From Asterias rubens (Eukaryota; Echinodermata; Asteroidea; Forcipulatida; Asteriidae), in the NCBI RefSeq assembly GCF_902459465.1, contig NC_047073.1, positions 9,983,036 to 10,047,035 on the forward strand: DNA of 64,000 nt, written 5' to 3'. The notes under the pieces were generated by a model. It worked only from the letters and a program-made list of their open reading frames with translations. It was not told where the DNA came from and did not search any database. A program made the position numbers and the translations under genes. Shown piece by piece: positions 22,135 to 32,602 of the stretch (position 1 is the first letter of the stretch; the number at the start of each line of letters is the position of its first letter).

Positions 22135-25100
22135 TCAAACGTTGTACTGCGGTGGATGGCCGTTGCGCGTGCTCTCAGGATTGCTGATCAAACGTCCGTC
22201 CAGTAAATCTGACGCAACCATCGGCAGGTAGGGCTTGTGCTTCTGCATATTGGAACGATACTTAGCCTGGGGAAGGGGGACATAAAATGAAAAAAAAATT
22301 AATGTGTGAAAATAGTACAGTCCGTTAGAACTTCTTATGACCAAACTGGTTTCACATGACCAAACACTGGTGAATGAATTTGTTAAAGGCAGTGGAGACT
22401 ATTGGTAATTGTCAAAGACCAGTTTTCTCACTTGGTGTATCATATGCATGAAACAACAAACCTGTGAAAATTTCCGTTCAATCGGTCATCAAACTTGCGA
22501 GATAATAATGAAAGAAAAAAACCACCCTTGTCAAACGAAGTTGTGTGCTTTCACATACTTGACTTCGGGACCTCAGTTTCTAAATCTGAGGTCTCAAAAT
22601 CAAATTCGTGAAAAACTTCTTCTTTCTCGAAAACTACGTCACTTCAGAGGGAGCTGTTTCTCACAATGTTTTATATTATTAACCTCTACCCGTTACTTGT
22701 AATCAAGAAAGGTTTTATGCTAATAATTATTTTGAGTAATTACCAATAGTGTCCACTGCCTTTAATCACTCGAGCGTGAAACACTTTTTTAGCAATTCAA
22801 AGGTCGTGGGTTCGAATCCCATTCATGTGATTTGCCCAAGGATTTTTTTTTGTTCACAGAACTAGGGAAAGTACTGAGTATACAGTTCCTAATACAGGTG
22901 TAATCTGTTTAAGGGTAAAAACAAATTATATTCTTTATCGCAGATGCAAACATAACATCTATAAAATCATGCGGTACCCACTGCCAACACATAGGACTCA
23001 AACTGCCTCTAGCCACCGGGCCACCTTGATTTTCAAGTGGTAAGACATTCTGCTCTAGCAATGCAAAGGTCATGGGTTCAAATCCTTCAAAGTTATTTGC
23101 CTGTCGATTTTTTTATTCACAGAACTACGGAAAGAACTGAGAATACAGTGCTTAGAACACATTAGTGTACGAGTAAAAACCTTTCAAATTCTTTATCCCG
23201 GATGCAAATATAAATATTGAATCATTACGGTATCCGCTGCTAACAAATTGGAATCACACTGCCTCTAGCCACTGGACTAGCTCAGTGGTTTAGTGGTAAG
23301 ACATCTGCTCTAGCAATGCAAAGGTCATGGGTTCAAATTTTTCTTGTTCCTAAATGAACTTCCCAATTTTGTTTGGTTGATTAGGATTTTGCAGATAAAA
23401 TCTGGTTTCACGCACCACATCAATTCTACCCCCACCCCCCCCCTTTATCCTTTGCCTAAACAACAAAATTTTACATCGAATGTCAGAACTTTAGCTTAGT
23501 AAACTTTTATTTGTGTATAAAATATAGCCTTTTTATAACTAGTCATAAAGGCACTGGACACTGTTGGTAATTACTCAAAATAATTGTCAGCATAAAAACT
23601 TACTTGGTAACAAGCAATGGAAAGCTGTTGATAGTACATGTATAAAACATTGTGAGAAACGGCTCCCTCTGAAGTAACAGAGTTTTCGAGAAAGAAGTAA
23701 TTTTCCACTAAAATATTTGAATTAGATTTTGAGGTCCCGAAATAAAGCATCTGAAAGCACACAACTTCGTGTGACAAGGGTGTTTTTTTCTTCCTCCATT
23801 ATTATCTCGCAATTTAGACGACCAATTGAGTTCAAAATTCTTACAGGTTTGTTATTTTGTGCATATGTTGAGATATACCAAGTGACAAGAGTGGTCTTTG
23901 ACAATTACCAAAGGTGTCCAGTGCCTTTAAACTAATTCTATGCGTACTATGGTTAGTGAACTCCTTTATTCCATGGTGAATATTTCCTGTACTATACTGT
24001 GAGGTACCAGTAATTATTTCTTTTATTAAAAAACAGATGTTCTTTCATAACGCTTTAAGTTTTATTGCCCCCATCTTTTTTTGTTTATTGCTTATGATTA
24101 ATCATTAACTAATTTAATTGCAGATGTTATTCGGACTTTAGGGTCTCTGGGGATGTCTATCCGTTGTTTCTATTGTTGGCCATTAATATTTGTTCTCAAG
24201 TCTGTAAATTAAACACAGTTTTCTATATTGTCTGGGCTCTATGTTCAGACCTAACAAAGAGCAGAAATAATACACCCTTCCACCAAAGTGTGCGCGATGT
24301 TGGATCTTTCCTGATCGCCGTGGTGCGTAGTAATAATAATAATACTTGTAATGCGCACATGTTCGAGGCGCCTTAAAAACCAAAGACAAAACAAAAAACA
24401 AAACAAAGAAAAAAAGACACAATCAAATTAGTCTTTGAAAACATGTGACATAAGATAAGTTTTGAGAAGAGATTTTAATTTTGTGGTACAAAGACAAGAC
24501 CTAAGATCACCTGGAAGAGAGTTCCAGATATGTGGCGCAGCTGAAGAAAAAGACCAGTCACCCCATTACTGTCGAGAACTGGGTTCAATGAGGAGAAGCA
24601 TGGAGTGTACGTATTTCAAAAGAACACTTGTTTCTTTTTCATAACTTCACCCAAATGTTCTTGCTATGGGACAAGTGCAATCATCAAGTTGTAGAGTTCC
24701 AAACGGGGCGTAAGTTTGGGGGTGTCAGCGAGGAGTAAATTCGACAAGGCGAATGTTGCAGGATTTGCACCCAACAAGCTTTGTTTTTTGTTTAACGCCC
24801 TCTCCACATCTTTGCTAACCGTTGGAAGCATCTGTTGGTCTTGCACTTGTTACTTTAAAGCATATTTTGATTGATGTACGTTTTTTTTTTGTAGACATAA
24901 ATGTACAATTAAAATTGATGGATTGCTACAATTGTAAGAATAAAACAGATGTTCTTTTTTCTGCTTCATGTGTCATTGCCCCCTTTGTAAACCGGAATTG
25001 TGTTTATTGCTCATTTTATGCATCAGGTTATTTATTTGTGAAGCGATTGAGCAAAATGAGTTGTTTGTCGGAACTATCACATGGACTCAAAACAAGACAG

Positions 25101-28100
25101 AACAGGCCAAACAAAATCTTGTTTGACATTGGGTGCGTTTGATTAGCTTCCCTGTGTCGACCCTGCGGTGCTCATACGGGTGAGCCCATGACAAGAGCTA
25201 ATCAAACGACGGCATGCACCTCGGGCCAGCCTCTCATGACCTGCTCCACAAGCAGGGCACGTTGGGCTGACCCAAGTGAGCCTCTGGATTGACTTCAAAG
25301 CTATTCCAACATACCGGAGGCAGATCGGTCTCGACCCAGGGAAGCTAAGCTAACGCACACTATAGTAGTTCGGCAGGCAACCTTCTTTCGTTACGTTAAG
25401 CATAATTTTGTTGTGCTGAGTTTTTGTGCTTTAAACGCAGCTCTATGAAATTGGGCCCAGAGATTAGCACCAACAAAAATTGAAGTTCACCTACCATATT
25501 GTACAACAGAACACCTAATATTGCTGTCAGCATCCCGAGGATGTTGACCAGGGTCACGGGGTTACGGAGCATGAGCAGTGACAGCATGATGACAAAGATC
25601 CTCTTGGACGCATTGGCGATAGAGTAGCTGAGAGGCGTGATGAGATTGAGGACGCTGAAGGCAAAGATGTTCTGGAGGAAGTTGAAGAAACCGCTGGTGA
25701 CAAGAAGAGACAGCACCCAGACCCAGTTCAATCTTTGAAGCTGTAAACAACAACAACACAACAATAACAAAACAAATTGATGTTAGTGTTGAATCGGGGA
25801 TAAAGAATATAATTTGTATTTACTCTTACACTGATGTGTATTAAGCACTGTAAGCTGCGAGTTCTGTGAAACAAAAAATCCACAGGCAAAAAACTTAGGT
25901 GAGATTCAAACCCAAGACCTTTGCCTTGCTACAGCAGATGTCTCATCACTATACCACTGAACTAGCCCAATGGCTAGAGGCAGTTTGAATCCTACTTCAT
26001 ATGTATGTGTTAGTAGCGGCTACAGCAACGATTTAAGTTTTGCATTGACGATGTAGAATATAATCTGTTTTTACCCTTATGCAAATGGGTATGAAGCACT
26101 TAATACTCAGTACTTTCCCCTTAGGTGGGATTCAAACCCATGACCTTTGCATTGCTAGAGCAGATGTCTAACCACTAAACCACCATGCTAGCCCGATGGC
26201 TACAAGCAGTTTGAAACCTATCCTACATGTATGTGTTAGTATCGGTTACAAGCAGTGATTTGATAGATGTTAGTTTTGCTTTGCCGATGTAGAATATAAT
26301 CTGTTTTTACCCTAAAGCAAATGGGTATTAACACCTAACACGCAGTACTTTCCCCGAGCTCAATGAAACAAAAAATCGAATGGTAAATAACCTTGGTAGG
26401 ATCTGAACGCACGACCTTTGCTTTGCTAGAGCAGATGTCTTACTACTAGACTCCCGGGCTAGCCCGGTGGCTACAGGCAGTTCGAATCCTACATGTATGT
26501 GTGTGAGCAGCAGGTACAGCATCGATTTTGATAGATGTCAGATTTGCATCAGGCATAAAGAATACCATTTGTTTTTACCTTTACATAAAAACCTTTACGT
26601 TATCTGTGGATTATTTTCACAGAATTCAGAAAAGTTCTAAGTACACAGAGCTTAAAGGCAGTGGACACTATTGGTAATTAGTCAAAATAATTATTAGCAT
26701 AAAACCGTACATCGTAACGAGTAATGGGGAGAGGTTGATGGTAAAAAACATTGTGAGAAACGGCTCCCTCTGAAGTGACGTAGTTTTCGAGAACGAAGTA
26801 ATTTTCCACGAATTTGATTTCGAGACCTCAAGTTTAGAATTTGAGGTCTCGAAATCAAGCATCTGAAAGCACACAACTTCGTGTGACAAGGGTAATTTTT
26901 CTTTCATTATTATCTCGCAACTTCGACGACCGATTGAGCTCAAATTTTACCAGGTTAGTTATTTTATGTATATGTCGAGATACACCAAGACTGGTCATTG
27001 ACAATTACCAATAGTGTCCACTGTCTTTAGTATTTGTGGAAGTCTTGTCAATCATTGGTATGGTATTCAACACTTTTAGTTTAGTATGAAACAGGCTATC
27101 CGAGCCACAGCTGAAATCATGGTCCCGAGACTGGTTCCAAATGTTGGAGTCAAAATAGTTGAACTTTAGTTATACCCCGATAACACAGCTCTGCACCCTT
27201 GTGAAGACCATGACGATCACCTTGATCTCAAAAAGTTATTAAGTTCGGGCACTACGCCGTCAAACTCCAGCAATTTAAAGGCGACATCACAACTGTAATG
27301 CTTCTCTGTCAAAATCACTGCTGACGGTGCCACAACCACAGAGATCTCACCATGATGCTACCACACTGCTTTAACGATAATGACATTTCGACTAAGTTCT
27401 CAATAAGACTTTGCCTAGCATATTGTCGACTACGACCCAGCTTCGCTTAATTTGAACACGTTAAAAATTAGTGTGGAGAGAGAATGCAGCTTTTTGAGCT
27501 AGGAGATCCCAAACAAGGCCCGACCAAACCAAGCGCATGCAGATCCTTCCACATTTTGCCCATGAATGACCTGCGACGTGATTGACCAGGCTCTCTGTGA
27601 CTTTTCTATCGAAATAGAAGTGGCGTCTTTGTGTGAACAGGGTTTAAAAAATGGTGCACACTCGAACCTGCTCTCAGTAAGTGTGGATGGGCCAAAGAGC
27701 ATTTTCAATTAGACCTCTACATGAGGGAACCCCACTGCAGTGTCACCGTGGTCAAGTGGTTAGACTACCGGACTTGCAATCACAAGGTTGTGGGTTCGAA
27801 TCCCCCAGCTAATCACTGATTTCACAATGACTAGAATTGTCGTCTAGTTACTAATTTATCACAATTTCTTGATTTGTGTTATTCATAATCATAGACGTTT
27901 TAAAAACCAATGCTTGTATGAGAAAGATTGGCTGTTGCCAGCTTGGTGTTTATATCCCCTTGTGGGAGTTTGCCGAGTTCCCTTGATGGGAAGATCATTC
28001 AAACAAATAAGCATGTAAAGTTTTTACAGGTTTTATTTACCATTTCAGTATCGGTGAGTATTCTTCTTAAGTCTACGACTACCCATATTGGAAGGAGCAT

Positions 28101-31100
28101 CACAGTGGCTAGCTGGCCGATGATTAGCAGGAGTCGTAGATGATGAATTCCTATATCTCTAAGTGCCTTCAAAACAAAACAAATCAATTTGTTGGCAATA
28201 TAGTTAGAAAACAATGTGCTGTTAAATTATTTTAAAAAAATTGTTTTTAAAGTTCTTATGTAGCACATTTCAGCATAACAACCTTAATGTGCTTTACATT
28301 AGTGCACTGGTCATTGGGCCAATAAAAATTTTTTAGTATGAGAGAGATTGGATGTTGCCAGCTTGGTGTTTATATCCTCTTATGGCAGTTCGCTGAGTTC
28401 CCTGGAGAAGAAGATCATTAAGACAGACAGACAGACAGACAGAATCAAATCAAACAAGCAGACTTTCTTGGGTTTTGGGAGGTTAGGGCTAAGCAGTCTA
28501 CTATCTCATTTTAGAGTGTTCAGGGCTTCCTTCTATTACAGAACTCACCTTTTTTGAATAAACATTTTGAAGAGCGAACGTGATTGTAGCTACAAGTGCC
28601 ATGGCAAGACCCATGTTATCAAATGAAGCTTCTGTTAACGTTGCAACCATCACTCCGAATATAATAGGGATTAGAGACAGATATATCTGGGGGAAAAGAA
28701 ACAGTAATGAAGACAGGTATTAACATTTGACGTTGTGTTGTATTAAATATTGGTTTGTTCAAAACCCATCGCTTAGTTGTGATGGATGTTAGCTTTAGTG
28801 ATCGGTTTTGGCGATTGTTGATGATACAAAAGCGTTAGTGAAATGGCCCATGTTCTGTTATTTTCTAACAAGTATCAATACCATTTGATCTTTCTCAATC
28901 ATTATTCCAATAAATCAGCATTACGGTATATTGCCAAAACCAAACGACGAATCTACCTAAAGTCTGTCAGGAAAAAAATTAAGAATTTCTCAAAACAAAT
29001 TTTTTTTAGCTCCTAATTCTTAAAGGTTTTTTTATGAAAGTTGAATATTCAACTGAATCCCAAGTCCTGCTTGTCAGCTTAAAGCCCTTCTAACAAGGTA
29101 TCTCTTATACACATATTGACTGGCAATGAGGTACGTCTATTCCCCCAAGGGACTTTGAGTGACCAGAAGAGGGACCTATTTCCCAAGACCGAAGGAAATA
29201 GGTCGCTCTTCTGGTCACTCACAGGCCCCAGGGGGGAATAGACATACACTAGTTACCGAATTACGCCAGTCAATATGTGTTTTATAACAAGCTCGGTCTT
29301 ATGTCAAATAAGAACAGATATCTGGAAAAGAAAGGAAGTTTTGTAGTTGCTGTTCACGGTTCAAGTCAAGAGAGGGCGCTGTAACCGGGCTCTATTTTCA
29401 AAGACTAGTGCCCGCTTGGGTACTAGTTCCTGCAAAACACGCGCGCGCGATCACTAGACTATATTAGTTCATCCCACGTGACCGTGTTTCAGCCAACCAG
29501 AAAACAGAACCAGCAAGAGCTGTGTTATAATATTATTATCTATTATCCCCACGGAATACCCTGGGAAAGGCCCAGGACTTTTTTAACCCTACGGTTACCC
29601 CGGCGCGTTTCACACTGTGTCCCTATTCCACTAAGGTTCCGGTTGCAGGTTTCAAGAATACCGTGGGTTTTTACTGCTTACCCGTACACAGGGCAGGGAT
29701 GAATCCCCGGGGTACATGTTTGCCTATTTGTTATTCCCTGGGGGCAACCCGGGGCCAGGGGCAACCCTGGGGATTAGTGTGAAACGAGCTTAAGTCATTC
29801 TGAATGCAAAGTGTTACTTACCATAGTTGTTTGCTTTTCTTTTAATACAAGTCTTGATAGCATTACTGTAAATATTGGCATCGTTGCTTTCACTGCAAAA
29901 TGAAAGTTATAAAATTATATTATAATATAAGTTGCAACAAATTGCAAACCCTTAATCTTTGCTAAATTGGGCAGTGTTGGATTTTTCCCGTCAAAATTTA
30001 ATAAACAGATAATGAGCGATTGGTTGTTGCCAGATCCCCTTGTTGTTGGAGCTTGCTGGGGTACATTTTCACGGTCGTAACCCAACTCACTGTTTTGGTT
30101 AACTTTCCATTCAATTTGTTTATCACTTGCCATTGACTGAAACAGTTTTGGTTACATGACCACCACAAAAAACACCCCTGAATTCCCTTACTGTGTTCCA
30201 AGGGAGATACTAAGTTCTACAGTTACAAGGCTCCTGGGAACTATATTGGGTGCGTTCGATTAGCTTCCCTGGGTCTACCCCGCGGTGCTCACTCGGGTGA
30301 GCCCCATGACAAGAGCTAAACAAACGATCACTCACCGCTCTCGTAGTGACGTCGTTTACCTGGGGCCAGCCCAAAAGTGACCCACTCCATAAGCAGGGCA
30401 CTGGGGGCTGACCCGGGTGAGCCCCTGGAATGACGTCAAAGCTATTCGATCGCACCAGGGGCAGACCGGGGTCGACCCAGGGAAGCTAAACGAACACACC
30501 CACTATAGTTTCTAGATAGAAGTACACTACAGGAGGATCATCTATTCTAAACAAACAAGTTATTTTTAAGTGCACAGAATCATGAATGGTAATAAAATTC
30601 TAAGCTATTTAAGATAACCATGGATATAGTCACATAAATAGAGTTCAGTTTATACTCTACAGACAGCAGTAAAGAAAACAGTGTCCAGTATTCAGTAAGT
30701 ACAGTCCAGTGGCGGTGCCCAAACACAATTGGTTGTGTGACTGTCAAAAATAAATTGGTAAAAATCAATTGAAATAATTACCTGTGTGTGCAAATGATAC
30801 GGAGACTTTCAAAATACTAAACTCAGCTGACACGGATGCGAAGAATTTGCCAAATGCGAGTGGGATGATCAGTTTGTAAAAAGCTCTTTTATCGATGACC
30901 ACCTCCGGTTGCGGGACATTCCACAACCTGAGTACGGGCGCTAGGAAGACGGCCACGGCGAGCATGTGGCACATCGACACGGTCGCCGGGTACGGGAACT
31001 CGCCAAATAAATGTTTGTTAATGACGTTCTGTAACAGACTGCTTGTGTACCACATTCCACACAGGCAGAGGATTCGGAGCCCTAAGTGATACATGTCACC

Positions 31101-31154
31101 AGAGTTCGTCATTTTGTTGGATTCGTCGTTAGGCGAATTTTCGCCATCAGCCAT
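22135..31154 (-). CDS. SLC35E1: SLC35E1-like drug/metabolite-superfamily transporter, 6 coding exons, complete
   Basis: Exons on the minus strand: 31154-30782, 29892-29822, 28686-28549, 28166-28041, 25740-25495 and 22266-22135 (TGA at 22137-22135). Every intron is GT-AG and the frame is kept (exon 1 ends in phase 1, all others in phase 0), giving 361 aa against about 410 in human SLC35E1. Family hallmarks seen: LCHxLA-like [10 protein letters not shown] in exon 1, [25 protein letters not shown] across the exon 1/2 junction, [18 protein letters not shown] in exon 3, [12 protein letters not shown] GIHHLRLL in exon 4, and SPLSYS-like [14 protein letters not shown] in exon 5. About ten hydrophobic membrane segments are expected. 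The family is the triose-phosphate/nucleotide-sugar transporter branch, usually in Golgi or ER membranes; the substrate of SLC35E1 is not settled. The last 43 residues are a polar cytosolic tail. Introns carry families A and G and SINE arrays. A possible polyA signal lies at 21902-21897. Confidence 0.95.
22383..22765 (+). mobile_element. Family A element in the last SLC35E1 intron
   Basis: TTAA at 22383-22386 and 22762-22765. Lies 117 bp upstream (minus-strand sense) of the last exon. Confidence 0.85.
22766..23345 (+). mobile_element. Head-to-tail tRNA-derived SINE units
   Basis: Three units with GCAATNCAAAGGTC and box B GGTTCGAATCC or GGTTCAAATCC near 22800, 23070 and 23330, followed in the first two by GAAAGNACTGAG and TTCTTTATC. 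Confidence 0.65.
23545..23930 (-). mobile_element. Family A element in an SLC35E1 intron
   Basis: Reverse orientation; the right border has TTAA at 23927-23930, the left reads ATAA. Central palindrome decayed. Confidence 0.8.
24325..24650 (+). repeat. Dispersed retroelement-like repeat
   Basis: A TAATAATAATAATA run near 24330, then AAGTTTTGAGAAGAGATTTT and GGAAGAGAGTTCCAGATATG, of the sort seen in 3' ends of invertebrate non-LTR elements and SINEs. Family not certain. Confidence 0.45.
25131..25360. mobile_element. Family G foldback element
   Basis: GGGTGCGTTTGATTAGCTTC on the left, GGGAAGCTAAGCTAACGCAC on the right. Related copies at 30248-30501 and 59974-60113. Confidence 0.8.
25395..25460. 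mobile_element. Family D fragment
   Basis: Retains CATAATTTTGTTGTGCT and GCTCTATGAAATTGGGCCC, the right end only. Confidence 0.6.
25800..26610 (-). repeat. Tandem array of SINE-derived units, about 240-bp period
   Basis: Three units in one orientation, each with a TTTTTACCCT-like tail, a start like CAGTACTTTCCCC, box B in reverse (GATTCAAACCC) and CTAGAGCAGATGTCT. Unit starts lie near 25805, 26050 and 26290, inside an SLC35E1 intron. Confidence 0.7.
26652..27030 (-). mobile_element. Family A element in an SLC35E1 intron
   Basis: TTAA at 26652-26655; the right border reads TTAG. Central palindrome GATTTCGAGACCTC intact. Confidence 0.85.
27738..27815 (+). mobile_element. tRNA-derived SINE head
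   Basis: Box A-like TGGTCAAGTGGTTAG and box B GGTTCGAATCC at tRNA spacing, with an anticodon-like loop TTGCAAT. The 5' and 3' ends do not pair, so it is not called as a tRNA. Confidence 0.6.
27900..28010 (+). repeat. Dispersed repeat, copy 1 of a local pair
   Basis: GTTGCCAGCTTGGTGTTTAT block; second copy at 28335-28410, inverse copy at 16555-16688. Confidence 0.65.
28335..28445 (+). repeat. Dispersed repeat, copy 2, with an AGAC microsatellite
   Basis: Same block as at 27900-28010, ending in about five ACAG repeats at 28423-28442. Confidence 0.65.
29101..29288. mobile_element. Foldback element with ends CACATATTGACTGGC
   Basis: CACATATTGACTGGC at 29110 pairs with GCCAGTCAATATGTG near 29264; inner arms CTATTCCCCC/GGGGGAATAG and GAGTGACCAGAAGAG/CTCTTCTGGTCACTC pair. 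Confidence 0.85.
29540..29800. mobile_element. GC-rich foldback-like repeat
   Basis: GCGTTTCACACTG (29608) pairs with AGTGTGAAACGAGC near 29777; the inside is rich in GGGG/CCCC blocks that can pair. Confidence 0.55.
30248..30501. mobile_element. Family G foldback element
   Basis: GGGTGCGTTCGATTAGCTTC on the left pairs with GGGAAGCTAAACGAACACAC on the right; lies in SLC35E1 intron 1. Confidence 0.85.
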
Positions 31155-32602
31155 TTCTTTTCGAACAAACTATAAATAAACCTTTCGCCAAACCTTTCGT
31201 ACGCGTTGCGCCGGGTGAACGTGTACTGCTCTACTCTGTGTACACAATAAATTAACCCGTTGATGGTTGTGATGTGTGGGTGACACACACATTACACGTA
31301 TTGGATCCACGTCCTATGTCGTCAACAGAGGTCGCTATTTATTTACTGTAAAACAACGGAAACTCTTTATGTCTGATGGAATAAACAAACTCCCATAGAA
31401 ACACATGCTAGTTTTAGCCTTTTGAAAACTAATCAAATATATTATTTTCAGACCACTTAACTTCAGATTTTTTTTTCCATTTTTGGCAGGTCAGTTGTTT
31501 GTTAGGCTACCTCAGAAAAACACCCCTGAAAAAAAGGAGTTTTTCCCAGACCCTCTTTTGCGAGGTTGCTGCAAGTTTATGAGGCAGTCCTGAAGTTCCC
31601 CAAGGGAAAGGATCAAGTTAAATTTCTCATTTCAGTAGCACAATCTGACCCAATAACGTTATGATTCAAAAGTAACGGTGGGTTTACAAAGAATGGGGGG
31701 GGGGGGGGGGGCTAGGCCCAGTTGAGTTTAGCGAATGGATTGCCCTTGGTGTGATGTGGCGCACACGCACCCTGTCTGTGTTACGATGAGTTAAAAGTTT
31801 CCTTTTAATTTGTCGCAACCTACGGGTCAATATTAATATTGTTCTCTACTTGAAAAGATACTAACTCCTTCCATCCGGGTCTTATGTACCTCTTCTGACA
31901 TCATGGTATTATTCCCATGACGATATATCTTTCTAGCAAAGTGACTCACGTGCTTTTGTCACAATAATGCAGGAAAAAAAAAAGGGAAAAAATTTATTGA
32001 AAAGGTGGAACATTCGAAAGTGAACGACATCTTAGAAACAGTTTTAAAAGAAGAGAGATTCATTTTTTTCTTTCATCAAGATGAGAGACGATCGCTGCAC
32101 CAATACTGCGGGACACTCAAGTCCAACAATAGAAAGCACAAACTAGAGACATTTGGGAGGCATCATGCTGACGCCTTCATCCTGCAATGGATCGAGTGGT
32201 TGGGGAAAAAAAAGAAGTTAAAATCGGCCAAAATATCCTTTCTTTCATAAGCGCGTTTACTTTGAAATCGACGCGCGCACAGGCGCGTCTCTGATGATGA
32301 GGCTGCACAGCCGAACGTCCTCTCAACCATTATTACGTCACAATTATGGCGGTACATTTTTGATTGTCGCCCAGCGGCATGTTCTCATACACACAACACA
32401 ACTTTCCGAAAGTTTGTCAACAAACACACCCCTCACAGGTTTACGTGAGAACGGATGCATTTGTTGCTTTCTGCGATTTGAGAATTTGAAAGTTTTGACT
32501 TGCGATTTGAGAATTTTTTCGAGTACGATTCCGAGCGAATTGACGATTTTGTGGTTCTGACGAGAACGTTTAAACAGCGGATAGAGATATCACGATATCA
32601 AG
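31155..32602. other. Gap between two divergent genes
   Basis: Holds the 5' flanks of the SLC35E1-like gene (minus) and the kinase gene (plus). Near 31200 there is a small CpG-rich patch (ACGCGTTGCGCCGGG) at the transporter start. A G tract lies at 31696-31711. No TATA box was recognised. Confidence 0.4.

Noticed and set aside
22766..26610. CRISPR-like spaced repeats
   Set aside because: Units are about 240 bp, imperfect and tRNA-derived, in a eukaryotic intron.
27738..27815. tRNA gene with GCA-like anticodon loop
   Set aside because: Box A and box B are good but the acceptor stem does not pair and a related copy (16975-17060) is equally degraded; it is a SINE head.
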